From a virus, in IMG/VR virus record IMGVR_UViG_3300033141_003288, positions 1-20,324 of that record: a stretch of 20,324 nt of DNA. One strand, written 5' to 3'. A program made the position numbers and the translations under genes. Positions 13,803 through 19,616 of the stretch are shown one piece after another. The notes under the pieces were generated by a model that was not told the DNA's origin, ran no database searches, and was given only the letters and a program-made list of their open reading frames with translations. How positions within the stretch are numbered: the stretch's first letter is position 1; every line of letters starts with the position of its first letter.

Positions 13803-14031
13803 ATGCCATATAAAAATAAAGAAAAACTAATTGAATTCGGAAAAAGAACTTTTGAAAACAACAGGACAAGGTTTAACGGTTGAGCATATTATACCTCTTT
13901 CAAAGGGTGGCACAAATTATATAGACAATATCGTTCCTGCGTGTAGATTTTGTAATCTAAGTAAAAATAATAGAATTTGGATGCATCAACAGCAAGAGTT
14001 TCGTTTTATGACAGAGGAGGAGGACCAATGA
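13803..14031 (+). pseudogene. Decayed HNH endonuclease (cassette 1)
   Basis: The ATG at 13803, in the same place after the terminator as in the other two cassettes, opens a frame (MPYKNKEKLIEFGKRTFENN) that stops at 13883. An overlapping frame from about 13862 gives TVEHIIPLSKGGTNYIDNIV and onwards to IWMHQQQ, closely matching the C-terminal half of the HNH protein at 19617-20207 (KDHIIPL, GGTNYIDNIVPACR, WMHQQ). The first CxxC pair and most of the N-terminal region are missing, so an internal deletion with frame change has removed half of the nuclease. The second CxxC and one catalytic-type His remain. A TTG at 13831 could start a 66-aa fragment. Its end overlaps the next ATG (ATGA). Confidence 0.7.
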
Positions 14032-14120
14032 CGAAAAAAGAATTAGCAAAAGAAATAGTCGGAGCAATCCTGTTTGGCATAGGGTTGCTCGTGTTTGCGG
14101 TGCTGGCGTTGTGCTTGTGA
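14028..14120 (+). CDS. 30-aa single-membrane-span peptide
   Basis: ATG follows a GAGGAGGAGG ribosome binding site and overlaps the HNH remnant's stop. The peptide has a short charged start (MTKKELAKE) and one hydrophobic helix of about 20 residues (IVGAILFGIGLLVFAVLALC), ending at the membrane. Tiny membrane peptides of phages can act on host membrane proteins or lysis timing, but nothing specific can be read here. Confidence 0.6.
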   Translation: MTKKELAKEIVGAILFGIGLLVFAVLALCL

Positions 14121-14131
14121 GGAGGTGAATT

Positions 14132-14332
14132 ATGCCATATACGATAGGAGAACTATTAGCAAATACTTTCGCAGGCAAATCCACTCCACGCCCTTTTGAT
14201 GTAGTCAACTGCTACGGATGTGGCAGGAGATTTTACAGGTGCTTCCTTGAGCGTGGACACGGACTTTGTCCTGAATGTTTGGTAAAAATGGAAAAAGAGC
14301 AAGAGGATTGGGATAGGAGGCACGAAAGATGA
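14132..14332 (+). CDS. Small zinc-ribbon protein, 66 aa
   Basis: GAGGAGG lies 6 bases before the ATG. Two CxxC pairs (CYGC near residue 27 and CPEC near residue 46) make a probable zinc ribbon, followed by a charged C-terminal helix (KMEKEQEDWDRRHER). The end overlaps the nuclease gene start (ATGA). Exact role unknown; such ribbons often bind nucleic acid or protein partners. Confidence 0.65.
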   Translation: MPYTIGELLANTFAGKSTPRPFDVVNCYGCGRRFYRCFLERGHGLCPECLVKMEKEQEDWDRRHER

Positions 14333-14988
14333 AAACAGCCGCACATCAGGTATATAAAACGAAAAGCGGTTTACGAGTGCCGGGAACGACTACTATAACT
14401 GGCAATCTGGGCTGGAATAAGCAAGCGCTAATTACATGGGCTAATAATCTCGGCTTGGAAGGAATTGTTGCCTCAAAGTTTAGAGATGATAAGGCAGAAA
14501 TAGGCACGCTTGCACACCGCTTCCTTTTAGACGAAAAAAAGGGAGTAAAAACCGATACATCCGACTACTCCGCCAATCAGATACAGCAAGCCGAGAATTC
14601 ATTGATATCCTATTACGAGTGGGCAAAGGGTAAGAAGATAGAACCGATACTGATGGAAGAACCTCTGGTTGATGAAGAAAACCTCTACGGTGGAACTCCT
14701 GACATTTACGGGCGTGTAGATGGCGTGTTGGAACTTACGGATTACAAAACCGGGAAGGGCATCTATCTTGAGCATTTTATACAGGTCGCTGGCGGATATA
14801 AGCACCTGCTTGAGGCAAATGGGTATAAGGTGGAGCGTGTCAGGATATTAAACATTCCACGCACTCCGGACGAATCCTTTGACCAGAAAATAATCACGCC
14901 AGAGATGGCAGATATTTGCTGGCGGATATTTAAGGATTTGCTGGATATACATAAACTGAAAAAACAATTAGAAAGGGGCGTAATATGA
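14329..14988 (+). CDS. PD-(D/E)XK nuclease, RecB/Cas4-like exonuclease
   Basis: 219 residues with the motifs of the RecB-type nuclease fold: GTLAHRFLL with H63, then GGTPDIYGRVDGVLELTDYK with Asp at 131 and 138 and Lys at 140 (the D..DxK core, followed by TGK), and QVAGGY (Q152 to Y157), the QxxxY motif of RecB/Cas4 and AddB relatives. It probably degrades one DNA strand for phage recombination or host DNA breakdown. The SSB-like gene is two genes downstream, as in many phage recombination modules. No cysteine cluster for an iron-sulfur centre is visible, unlike Cas4. Confidence 0.75.
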   Translation: MKTAAHQVYKTKSGLRVPGTTTITGNLGWNKQALITWANNLGLEGIVASKFRDDKAEIGTLAHRFLLDEKKGVKTDTSDYSANQIQQAENSLISYYEWAKGKKIEPILMEEPLVDEENLYGGTPDIYGRVDGVLELTDYKTGKGIYLEHFIQVAGGYKHLLEANGYKVERVRILNIPRTPDESFDQKIITPEMADICWRIFKDLLDIHKLKKQLERGVI

Positions 14989-15188
14989 AAAAAGTATATA
15001 TAAGTTATGATGAGTCATTTCCAGATTTTTACATTGAAGAAGATGAAAACTTTGGAATTGGTGAAGAAGCAATTATCCCAGACGAAAAATTGAAATGGAT
15101 TAAAAGAGTGGAAAAAGAATATAATCAAGTGCAGGCATATTTAAGAGAGATTTACAATAATATTAACAAGGAGGGAGAGAGGCTATGA
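14985..15188 (+). CDS. Unknown acidic 67-aa protein
   Basis: Start and stop both overlap neighbours as ATGA. The first 40 residues are acidic (YISYDESFPDFYIEEDENFG), the rest is a charged helix (KWIKRVEKEYNQVQAYLREI). It lies between the recombination nuclease and the SSB-like protein. Acidic composition could suggest DNA mimicry or partner binding, but no family is recognised. Confidence 0.55.
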   Translation: MKKVYISYDESFPDFYIEEDENFGIGEEAIIPDEKLKWIKRVEKEYNQVQAYLREIYNNINKEGERL

Positions 15189-15817
15189 AAATTAAAGATG
15201 TAGCAACACTCAAGAGTAAGGAAACGGCAGTAATTGAGGGCGTAATTGTATGGGTTGGAGAACCAACAACATTAACTTCAGGAACAAACAATATGACTTT
15301 TACCGTAACGAAATTCAGCGTAAAGGATGACACTGGCTCAATCTACTGCTCTACTTCAAAACAAGTCCCTCAAAAAGGCACGAAGGTAGAAGTAAGAGGC
15401 ACAGTAAATGAGTGGAAAAAGAGAGATGGAACGCTCCAGAAGAATTTAAGGGTAAAAGAATTAAACATCATACAGGAAACTAAAACCGAATCCAGCAGGT
15501 CCAATCAGATGACTAAAGAAGACTGGCAGGATAAAGACCGCCTGATTGGAAGGCAGGCAATCGTAAAGGCAGTATGTGGTATGTTTGAATTCAATACTCC
15601 GATAGCAGATGACAGCGTAGAGAAATTTGAAAGACAGATAATCGGCATAATGGAAGAAATATCTAAAAAATTTCTTTTTAAGGATAATATACCTGAAAAG
15701 AAAAATACCCCCCTTAAAAGCGAATCTCGTGCGTCTGATGAGGCACAGGAAGCCCTTGAAGGGGCAGAAGAACCACCGATAGAGGCAAGTATAGGAGAGG
15801 AAGATGAGCCATTCTAA
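15185..15817 (+). CDS. OB-fold single-strand DNA-binding protein
   Basis: Residues ~1-95 look like an OB fold: alternating strands IEGVIVWVGEPTTL, TVTKFSVKDDTGSIYCSTSK, GTKVEVRGTVNEWKKRDG and LRVKELNIIQ. A middle segment (LIGRQAIVKAVCGMFEF) may be a helical module. The last ~40 residues are disordered and acidic and end EEDEPF, much like the DDDIPF tip by which bacterial SSB recruits repair and replication proteins. I infer a phage SSB or a closely related replication/recombination OB protein, fitting its neighbours. It overlaps the next gene by 14 bases. Confidence 0.65.
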   Translation: MKIKDVATLKSKETAVIEGVIVWVGEPTTLTSGTNNMTFTVTKFSVKDDTGSIYCSTSKQVPQKGTKVEVRGTVNEWKKRDGTLQKNLRVKELNIIQETKTESSRSNQMTKEDWQDKDRLIGRQAIVKAVCGMFEFNTPIADDSVEKFERQIIGIMEEISKKFLFKDNIPEKKNTPLKSESRASDEAQEALEGAEEPPIEASIGEEDEPF

Positions 15818-16220
15818 AGAGGAGTTGTATACGCTTGATGATTTTGTGAAACCAATGGTAGACCCTCGCTTCAACGATGTCATTAAAATAGCGCATTGGC
15901 TTATTGACCATCCAGAGGTAGATGATTATACCAAACTTCGCAGGTGTATGGTGCGACTTTTGGGTTATCTTGCATTTGCTTCTACCGTAGCAGGATGGAC
16001 TACTGCTGAACGCAGGCGCAAATACGCCGAAACGTTTTTGAAAGCAACAGGAACTGCAGGGGAGCGAGAGGCACAAGCAGAATTGGCTTGCAGTGAGGAA
16101 CGCCATAGGGAAGAAGTAATGAGCGGGCTTTTTAAGTCAATAGCAGAGATAATAAATGGACTTAAGAAAATCTACGAAATCCGCCAGATGGAATGGGAAC
16201 AAACAAAGTCAAAAGTCTAA
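15804..16220 (+). CDS. Unknown helical protein, 138 aa
   Basis: AGGAGAGGAAG precedes the ATG, which lies inside the end of the SSB-like gene. Almost wholly helical: TLDDFVKPMVDPRFNDVIKI, RRCMVRLLGYLAFASTVAGW, ERRRKYAETFLKATGTAGER, and a C-terminal coiled segment (SIAEIINGLKKIYEIRQMEW). I do not recognise the family, though similar proteins are often found beside phage SSB and nuclease genes. It is followed by a structured leader at 16227-16283. Confidence 0.62.
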   Translation: MSHSKEELYTLDDFVKPMVDPRFNDVIKIAHWLIDHPEVDDYTKLRRCMVRLLGYLAFASTVAGWTTAERRRKYAETFLKATGTAGEREAQAELACSEERHREEVMSGLFKSIAEIINGLKKIYEIRQMEWEQTKSKV

Positions 16221-16226
16221 TTATCC

Positions 16227-16283
16227 GGGGGGTTGGTTCTTTTCTCACTCTTCTCACCAGCCCCCTATGAGAAAGGAGAAACT
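16227..16283 (+). promoter_or_regulatory. Pseudoknot-like leader over a ribosome binding site
   Basis: GGGGGTTGGT (16228-16237) pairs with ACCAGCCCCC (16256-16265), 10 bp with one G-T pair. The loop contains TTTCTCA (16241-16247), exactly complementary to TGAGAAA (16268-16274), which runs into the AAGGAGA ribosome binding site of the gene at 16284. An H-type pseudoknot would cover the upstream edge of the ribosome binding site. A second loop segment (TTCTCA at 16251) could pair with the same target, so alternative folds are possible. Confidence 0.5.
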
Positions 16284-16472
16284 ATGAAAGCGGTAATCAT
16301 CAGAATACCCAGAACACCGATGACCGAAATTATGAACTATGAGGATTATCAAACAAATACTCTGTCCTTAAGAATAACAGCGGATTGGTTGCCTGAAGAA
16401 TACAAATGTAATTTAGGCGAACCTGCTAAAAGCGTGAATTTAATTAACTTGTTAAGGAAAGGAACAAAATGA
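16284..16472 (+). CDS. Unknown 62-aa protein
   Basis: ATG at 16284 has AAGGAG 6 bases upstream; the upstream open frame runs through the RNA hairpin and is not used. The protein (MKAVIIRIPRTPMTEIMNYE, later LRITADWLPEEYKC) appears to be a small alpha/beta protein. Its stop overlaps the next ATG. Function not recognised. Confidence 0.55.
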   Translation: MKAVIIRIPRTPMTEIMNYEDYQTNTLSLRITADWLPEEYKCNLGEPAKSVNLINLLRKGTK

Positions 16473-16657
16473 AAAAACTCAGATTTGACAGAATTGAATG
16501 CTTATTTGAGCGCATCTCAAAACCGCTCTCCGTAAAGGACAAATTACGCCTCAAAATCATTCTTCTTGCTCTTTTGAGCATAAAGGAAAGGGCTATGGAG
16601 ATAGGGGATAAAGTAATTTTAGAGGAATTAAGCAGAATAGGAGTGAAGGAGATATGA
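16469..16657 (+). CDS. Unknown helical 62-aa protein
   Basis: Coupled to both neighbours by ATGA overlaps. Predominantly helical (LRFDRIECLFERISKPLSVK, LRLKIILLALLSIKERAMEI). The Leu/Ile-rich centre is amphipathic rather than a clear membrane span. Position in the middle of the early operon supports a real gene. Confidence 0.55.
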   Translation: MKKLRFDRIECLFERISKPLSVKDKLRLKIILLALLSIKERAMEIGDKVILEELSRIGVKEI

Positions 16658-17325
16658 TTGGAGAAATTATCAATGCAATCTGGCAACTACCTTGGTATAA
16701 AGTAATTGTAATTGCCTTTGTAGATGACATTATTTTCGTTTTGAAAACTTGGTGGTTATATTTAGTTCTTATTCTTATAATTATTATAGTCAGTATAAGA
16801 AAAAAAGAAGAAGGATTAGGAGGCAATATGACCAAGCAACAAGCCATCAGAGAAAGTATTGCCCACTGGGAGCGGATGATAGCGTGGGTAGAAAAGCAAC
16901 CGAAAATAGAAGAACCTGACAGAATTGAAATGGAATACCAGATAGGCGAAGATTGGTATGCTAAACATTGCCCACTCTGTAAACTTTATTATCGTGATGA
17001 GCTTTGCACAAATTGTCCGCTTAAAGCTGAATATGGAAAATGTGATAATGATGGTAGAAACGCTTGGCATTTAGTTTCCAGTTCACCAACTTGGGCTGAA
17101 TGGCTCAGGCACGCAAAAAAAATGTTAGAGCAGTTGAAATCGCTGGAGGAGAAGGGACTTGACAAAATGAGAAAGATTGTCTATAATAGTTTTAGACAAT
17201 CATCAGCCGAGATTATTACATCGTTTCTAATACGGGAAGTAAATTTAGATGAAAAAAGACAAATAGAGAAGTTGGAATGCGGTAAGAGCCCTACCGATTT
17301 TTTTATGGATACAACCTCCGAGTAG
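16654..17325 (+). CDS. Membrane-anchored zinc-site protein with cassette-derived tail
   Basis: 223 residues as one frame, with three parts. Residues ~15-48 hold two hydrophobic stretches (YKVIVIAFVDDIIFVL and WWLYLVLILIIIIVSI). From M59 (ATG at 16828, with AGGAGG just upstream) begins what looks like an independent soluble phage protein: TKQQAIRESIAHWERMIAWV, a four-cysteine zinc site (C106, C109, C118, C121), then TWAEWLRHAKKMLEQLKSLE. From about residue 168 onward the frame reads into the promoter and leader of HNH cassette 2, so the last ~55 residues are encoded by inserted regulatory DNA. Either two genes have fused, or translation also starts at 16828. The original end was probably near EEKG. 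Confidence 0.6.
   Translation: MIGEIINAIWQLPWYKVIVIAFVDDIIFVLKTWWLYLVLILIIIIVSIRKKEEGLGGNMTKQQAIRESIAHWERMIAWVEKQPKIEEPDRIEMEYQIGEDWYAKHCPLCKLYYRDELCTNCPLKAEYGKCDNDGRNAWHLVSSSPTWAEWLRHAKKMLEQLKSLEEKGLDKMRKIVYNSFRQSSAEIITSFLIREVNLDEKRQIEKLECGKSPTDFFMDTTSE
17159..17187 (+). promoter_or_regulatory. Consensus sigma-70 promoter of HNH cassette 2
   Basis: TTGACA (17159-17164), 17-base spacer, TATAAT (17182-17187), start near 17194. The 14 bases GGGACTTGACAAAA and the following TG are identical to cassette 3. A perfect dyad, GATTGTCTA (17175-17183) with TAGACAATC (17193-17201), covers the -10 box and start site and could be a repressor site. Confidence 0.75.
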
Positions 17326-17356
17326 GGTGGGGCTCTCACCCGAAAGGAGGTTTTTT
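17194..17356 (+). promoter_or_regulatory. HNH-associated leader RNA, copy 2
   Basis: After ~90 bases unlike copy 3, the leader aligns with it from about 17284: AGAGCCC (17285-17291), segment A, is complementary to GGGCTCT (17330-17336) in the terminator loop. Between them lies a T-rich weak hairpin at the same place as in copy 3. The terminator loop is closed by an inner GGGT/ACCC stem, where copy 3 has GGGG/CCCC. The upstream 223-aa frame stops at 17323-17325, so a ribosome finishing there would sit on the 5' arm and open the hairpin. Confidence 0.6.
17313..17356 (+). terminator. Terminator carrying the HNH ribosome binding site, copy 2
   Basis: AACCTCC (17313-17319) pairs with GGAGGTT (17346-17352), with inner stem GGGT (17325-17328) to ACCC (17338-17341), followed by a T-run to 17356. 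The 3' arm AGGAGG is the ribosome binding site for the ATG at 17360, so the same hairpin would stop transcription and hide the translation start. Confidence 0.7.
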
Positions 17357-17359
17357 ATT

Positions 17360-17950
17360 ATGGAAAACAGCAAAGAATTTTTAGAGAAGTTAGAAAATTT
17401 TATGAAGGGAAGTAAGCATTTTGCTGGTTTAACAATGATAGGATGTTACACTTTAAGCATAAAAGATTTTTTAGCCGCATTAGAATACTATATAGAAACA
17501 GGAAAAAATGTCTTGGATGAACACGCAGAAATAACGTGGGCAGGATGGAAAGACTATAATAAGCATTCAGATTACCGAATATCAAAATATACAAATAGGA
17601 AAATTGCAAAATTACAAAAACTCTTTAATAATAAAGGATTTTGGAATGTTTATTCTTTTTATCCAGAGAAAAAAATTAAGGAAATACGTGATTATCTTGC
17701 TTGGTGTAAAATAGAAAATCAAAAATTGGAAAGTTACCCAATGAAAAGATATAGGGCTTCTCTTTATACTTCACGTTCAGATATAAGAAAGAAAATCTTT
17801 GAACGAGATGGTAGGGTATGCAGATATTGCGGTTCTACTGAAAATCTCACTCTTGACCATATCATTCCTGTCAAAGATGGTGGGAAAAATACATTGGATA
17901 ATCTACAAGTTTTATGTCGTTCCTGTAATGCAAAGAGAAACAAGAAATGA
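17360..17950 (+). CDS. HNH homing endonuclease (cassette 2)
   Basis: 196 residues from the ATG 9 bases after AGGAGG; upstream codons in frame are part of the leader hairpin. The C-terminal ~50 residues are a complete HNH domain: C154-x2-C157, the catalytic LTLDHIIP (D166, H167), GGKNTLDNLQVLC with N181, and C186-x2-C189 followed by N190. Residues 1-130 are an unrelated helical domain (LEKLENFMKGSKHFAGL, YYIETGKNVLDEHAEITWAG) that I do not recognise and that may set target specificity. Free-standing HNH enzymes in phages are usually homing endonucleases that nick or cut a related phage so the gene is copied in. Its stop overlaps the replication initiator ATG. Confidence 0.8.
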   Translation: MENSKEFLEKLENFMKGSKHFAGLTMIGCYTLSIKDFLAALEYYIETGKNVLDEHAEITWAGWKDYNKHSDYRISKYTNRKIAKLQKLFNNKGFWNVYSFYPEKKIKEIRDYLAWCKIENQKLESYPMKRYRASLYTSRSDIRKKIFERDGRVCRYCGSTENLTLDHIIPVKDGGKNTLDNLQVLCRSCNAKRNKK

Positions 17951-18585
17951 TACGAGGCGGATTTTTTCTTTTTGCAAGACAAATGATTGAAAGTGATATT
18001 TTCAAAAAGAAGCCAGACAAATGGCTCAAAATATGGCTTTATATTCTGGCGACAGTAAATCATAAGGATTTGCCAGATTTTCCACGAGGTAAGCAGTTTT
18101 TCACATACAATCAAATTATGTATAACACAGGAGCAACGCCCGACCAAGTCAAGCATTGTTTGGAGTTTTTGAAAATGCGCCACTCAATAGCCACACAGAA
18201 AGCCACACGAGGAATGGTAATTGAGGTAATAAATTACAACAAATATCAAAATAAGGATAACTACAAAAGCCACACAGAAAATCAATCAGACGCCAGACAA
18301 AAGCCAGACAAAAGCCACACTATAAACAATAATGATAATAAAGAGAATAAAGACAATAAAGAGAAATATAATAAAGAGAAATATCTTGACTTTGTCTTAC
18401 TGACAAAAGAGGAATACCAAAAGTTAATAGAGAAATTTGGTAAGTCTGAAGCAGATGACCGAATAGACCGCCTGAATACTTATATCGGTTCTAAAGGTGT
18501 GAAGTATAAATCTCATTACTATACGATACTGAACTGGGCGAGGAAGGATAAACCAGCCAGTCAGGAGGAGGGACACAAATGGTAG
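17947..18585 (+). CDS. Replication initiator-like protein, 212 aa
   Basis: The N-terminal ~100 residues read like a winged-helix module of phage replisome organisers: SDIFKKKPDKWLKIWLYILA, then a helix-turn-helix (YNQIMYNTGATPDQVKHCLE) and a MVIEVINYNKYQ strand. A low-complexity Asn, Lys and Glu linker follows (residues ~105-145). The C-terminal block LLTKEEYQKLIEKFGKSEAD followed by DRIDRLNTYIGSKG and YKSHYYTILNWARK is a segment typical of phage DnaD/replication-initiation proteins. It probably binds the origin and recruits the helicase loader encoded next. Repeats inside its own gene (18189-18320) look like the binding sites. It overlaps both neighbours. Confidence 0.72.
   Translation: MIRGGFFLFARQMIESDIFKKKPDKWLKIWLYILATVNHKDLPDFPRGKQFFTYNQIMYNTGATPDQVKHCLEFLKMRHSIATQKATRGMVIEVINYNKYQNKDNYKSHTENQSDARQKPDKSHTINNNDNKENKDNKEKYNKEKYLDFVLLTKEEYQKLIEKFGKSEADDRIDRLNTYIGSKGVKYKSHYYTILNWARKDKPASQEEGHKW
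18189..18380 (+). repeat. Candidate replication origin: iteron-like repeats and AT-rich tract
   Basis: GCCA(C/G)ACA units occur at 18190, 18202, 18269, 18292, 18303 and 18314, including an exact 11-base tandem GCCAGACAAAA (18292-18302 and 18303-18313) followed by GCCACAC. Another unit lies at about 18013. Directly right is a ~60-base tract of A, T and few G (18321-18380). Iterons plus an AT-rich unwinding stretch inside the initiator gene is the arrangement of lambda-type and many other phage origins. Confidence 0.5.
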
Positions 18586-19433
18586 AGATACAGGCACAAA
18601 ATGTTGAAGAATATAAAATGCATATACGGGTTATAGAATTGCCAGAAGAAGCGCCAGTATGCAAACATTGCGGAAAAAAATTTAAGAAAGTCCAAAAAGA
18701 CAAATATTCAATTGATACTTACCCAAAAGGATTTGTAGAAATCAATTTTGTGACTACAGAAGGTGAGCCTTATCCTAAAACCTCAGATTATATGTGGATA
18801 CCTTCCTGTGAATGCTATGAAAAAGAATGGCAAAAAACAATGACGGAGTTAAAGCGAAAAGAACAACAAAGAATTCGGGAACTTGAAGAATACCAGAAAG
18901 AAGAAGCAAAGAGGCAAAAAGAAGAAAGGATACAAGAACTGATTGATTGGTCACGTATTCCAAAGCGATATATTCAAGCAAAGACAACAAGAAAATACAA
19001 TTTAGAAAAAGGTAGAGGAATATTGTTTACTGGTGTATATGGCTCTGGCAAAACTTATGAAGCCTGTGCAATACTATTAAGAGAGATTAAACAAAATTTA
19101 AAACGATGTGTATTTTACACATTGTGCGATTTACACGGAGAATTAGTCAAATATAGTCAAACAAATAAAAGTCCAGAAGATTTAATAAGCGATTTATCTA
19201 CAATTAACTTATTAGTGCTGGACGACCTGCACCGTCTGAATCCAACCAGTTTTATGGCAGAAAGTATTTTCAGAATTATTAACAACAGATACAACAATAT
19301 ACTCTCAACCATATTTACCACATCAGTAAGTGCGAAAAAACTGGCAGATGTAATCGGCGGTGATATCGTGTCAAGGATTTATGAAATTAGCGAAATAGTT
19401 GATTTGGGGAATAAAGACAGACGCCGAAAATAG
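18579..19433 (+). CDS. DnaC-like helicase loader (AAA+ ATPase)
   Basis: 284 residues; AGGAGGG precedes the ATG. An N-terminal zinc-type module has C28-x2-C31 and C77-x-C79. A charged coiled segment (residues ~82-122) leads to the AAA+ core: Walker A GVYGSGKT (152-159), Walker B LLVLDD (211-216), sensor-1 TIFTTS (244-249) and a GGDIVSRI segment with R266 as arginine-finger candidate. This is the plan of DnaC/DnaI and phage helicase loaders, which place the replicative helicase on initiator-bound DNA. It follows the replication initiator with a 7-base overlap, as usual for this pair. No helicase gene is within the window. Confidence 0.8.
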   Translation: MVEIQAQNVEEYKMHIRVIELPEEAPVCKHCGKKFKKVQKDKYSIDTYPKGFVEINFVTTEGEPYPKTSDYMWIPSCECYEKEWQKTMTELKRKEQQRIRELEEYQKEEAKRQKEERIQELIDWSRIPKRYIQAKTTRKYNLEKGRGILFTGVYGSGKTYEACAILLREIKQNLKRCVFYTLCDLHGELVKYSQTNKSPEDLISDLSTINLLVLDDLHRLNPTSFMAESIFRIINNRYNNILSTIFTTSVSAKKLADVIGGDIVSRIYEISEIVDLGNKDRRRK

Positions 19434-19462
19434 GCGAGACAGATTTTGAGGGGAGGTAAACT

Positions 19463-19492
19463 ATGAAATACCAAGTAGGTGAGGGGACTTGA
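19463..19492 (+). pseudogene. 5' stub of a gene interrupted by HNH cassette 3
   Basis: A strong GGGGAGG ribosome binding site and ATG open a frame MKYQVGE that ends after nine codons at a TGA formed by the cassette's conserved GGGACTTGACA start. A well-placed start with such an early stop is best explained by insertion. A likely continuation is the open segment after the HNH gene (20165-20293). Confidence 0.5.
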
Positions 19493-19517
19493 CAAAATGG
19501 ATAATATCCTCTATAAT
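19489..19517 (+). promoter_or_regulatory. Consensus sigma-70 promoter of HNH cassette 3
   Basis: TTGACA (19489-19494), 17-base spacer, TATAAT (19512-19517), start near 19524. It shares GGGACTTGACAAAATG with cassette 2, so the promoter is part of the mobile unit. Confidence 0.78.
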
Positions 19518-19523
19518 ATAAGT

Positions 19524-19616
19524 AATAGACAAGAGGGAAGAACAGCCCTTCCACTTTTTATTGGAAAAAATATCCTCCAAAGGGGTGGGCTGTTCGCCCC
19601 GATGGAGGATTTTTTT
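19524..19616 (+). promoter_or_regulatory. HNH-associated leader RNA, copy 3
   Basis: Segment A GAACAGCCC (19540-19548) is perfectly complementary to A' GGGCTGTTC (19587-19595), which lies in the terminator loop. A 5-bp hairpin TTCCA/TGGAA (19549-19553 with 19562-19566) sits between A and the terminator. The leader is ~93 bases and has no stop codon in the HNH frame. Compared with copy 2, both the A/A' helix and the terminator stem differ at paired positions while staying complementary. Confidence 0.65.
19572..19616 (+). terminator. Terminator carrying the HNH ribosome binding site, copy 3
   Basis: ATCCTCC (19572-19578) pairs with GGAGGAT (19604-19610), inner stem GGGG (19582-19585) to CCCC (19597-19600), then seven T residues to 19616 and the ATG at 19617. 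GGAGG in the 3' arm is the only ribosome binding site, 8 bases before the ATG. Confidence 0.75.

Noticed and set aside
18189-18320. CRISPR-like array
   Set aside because: Units are 7-12 bases with irregular short gaps inside a coding frame; they fit iterons, not repeats with spacers.
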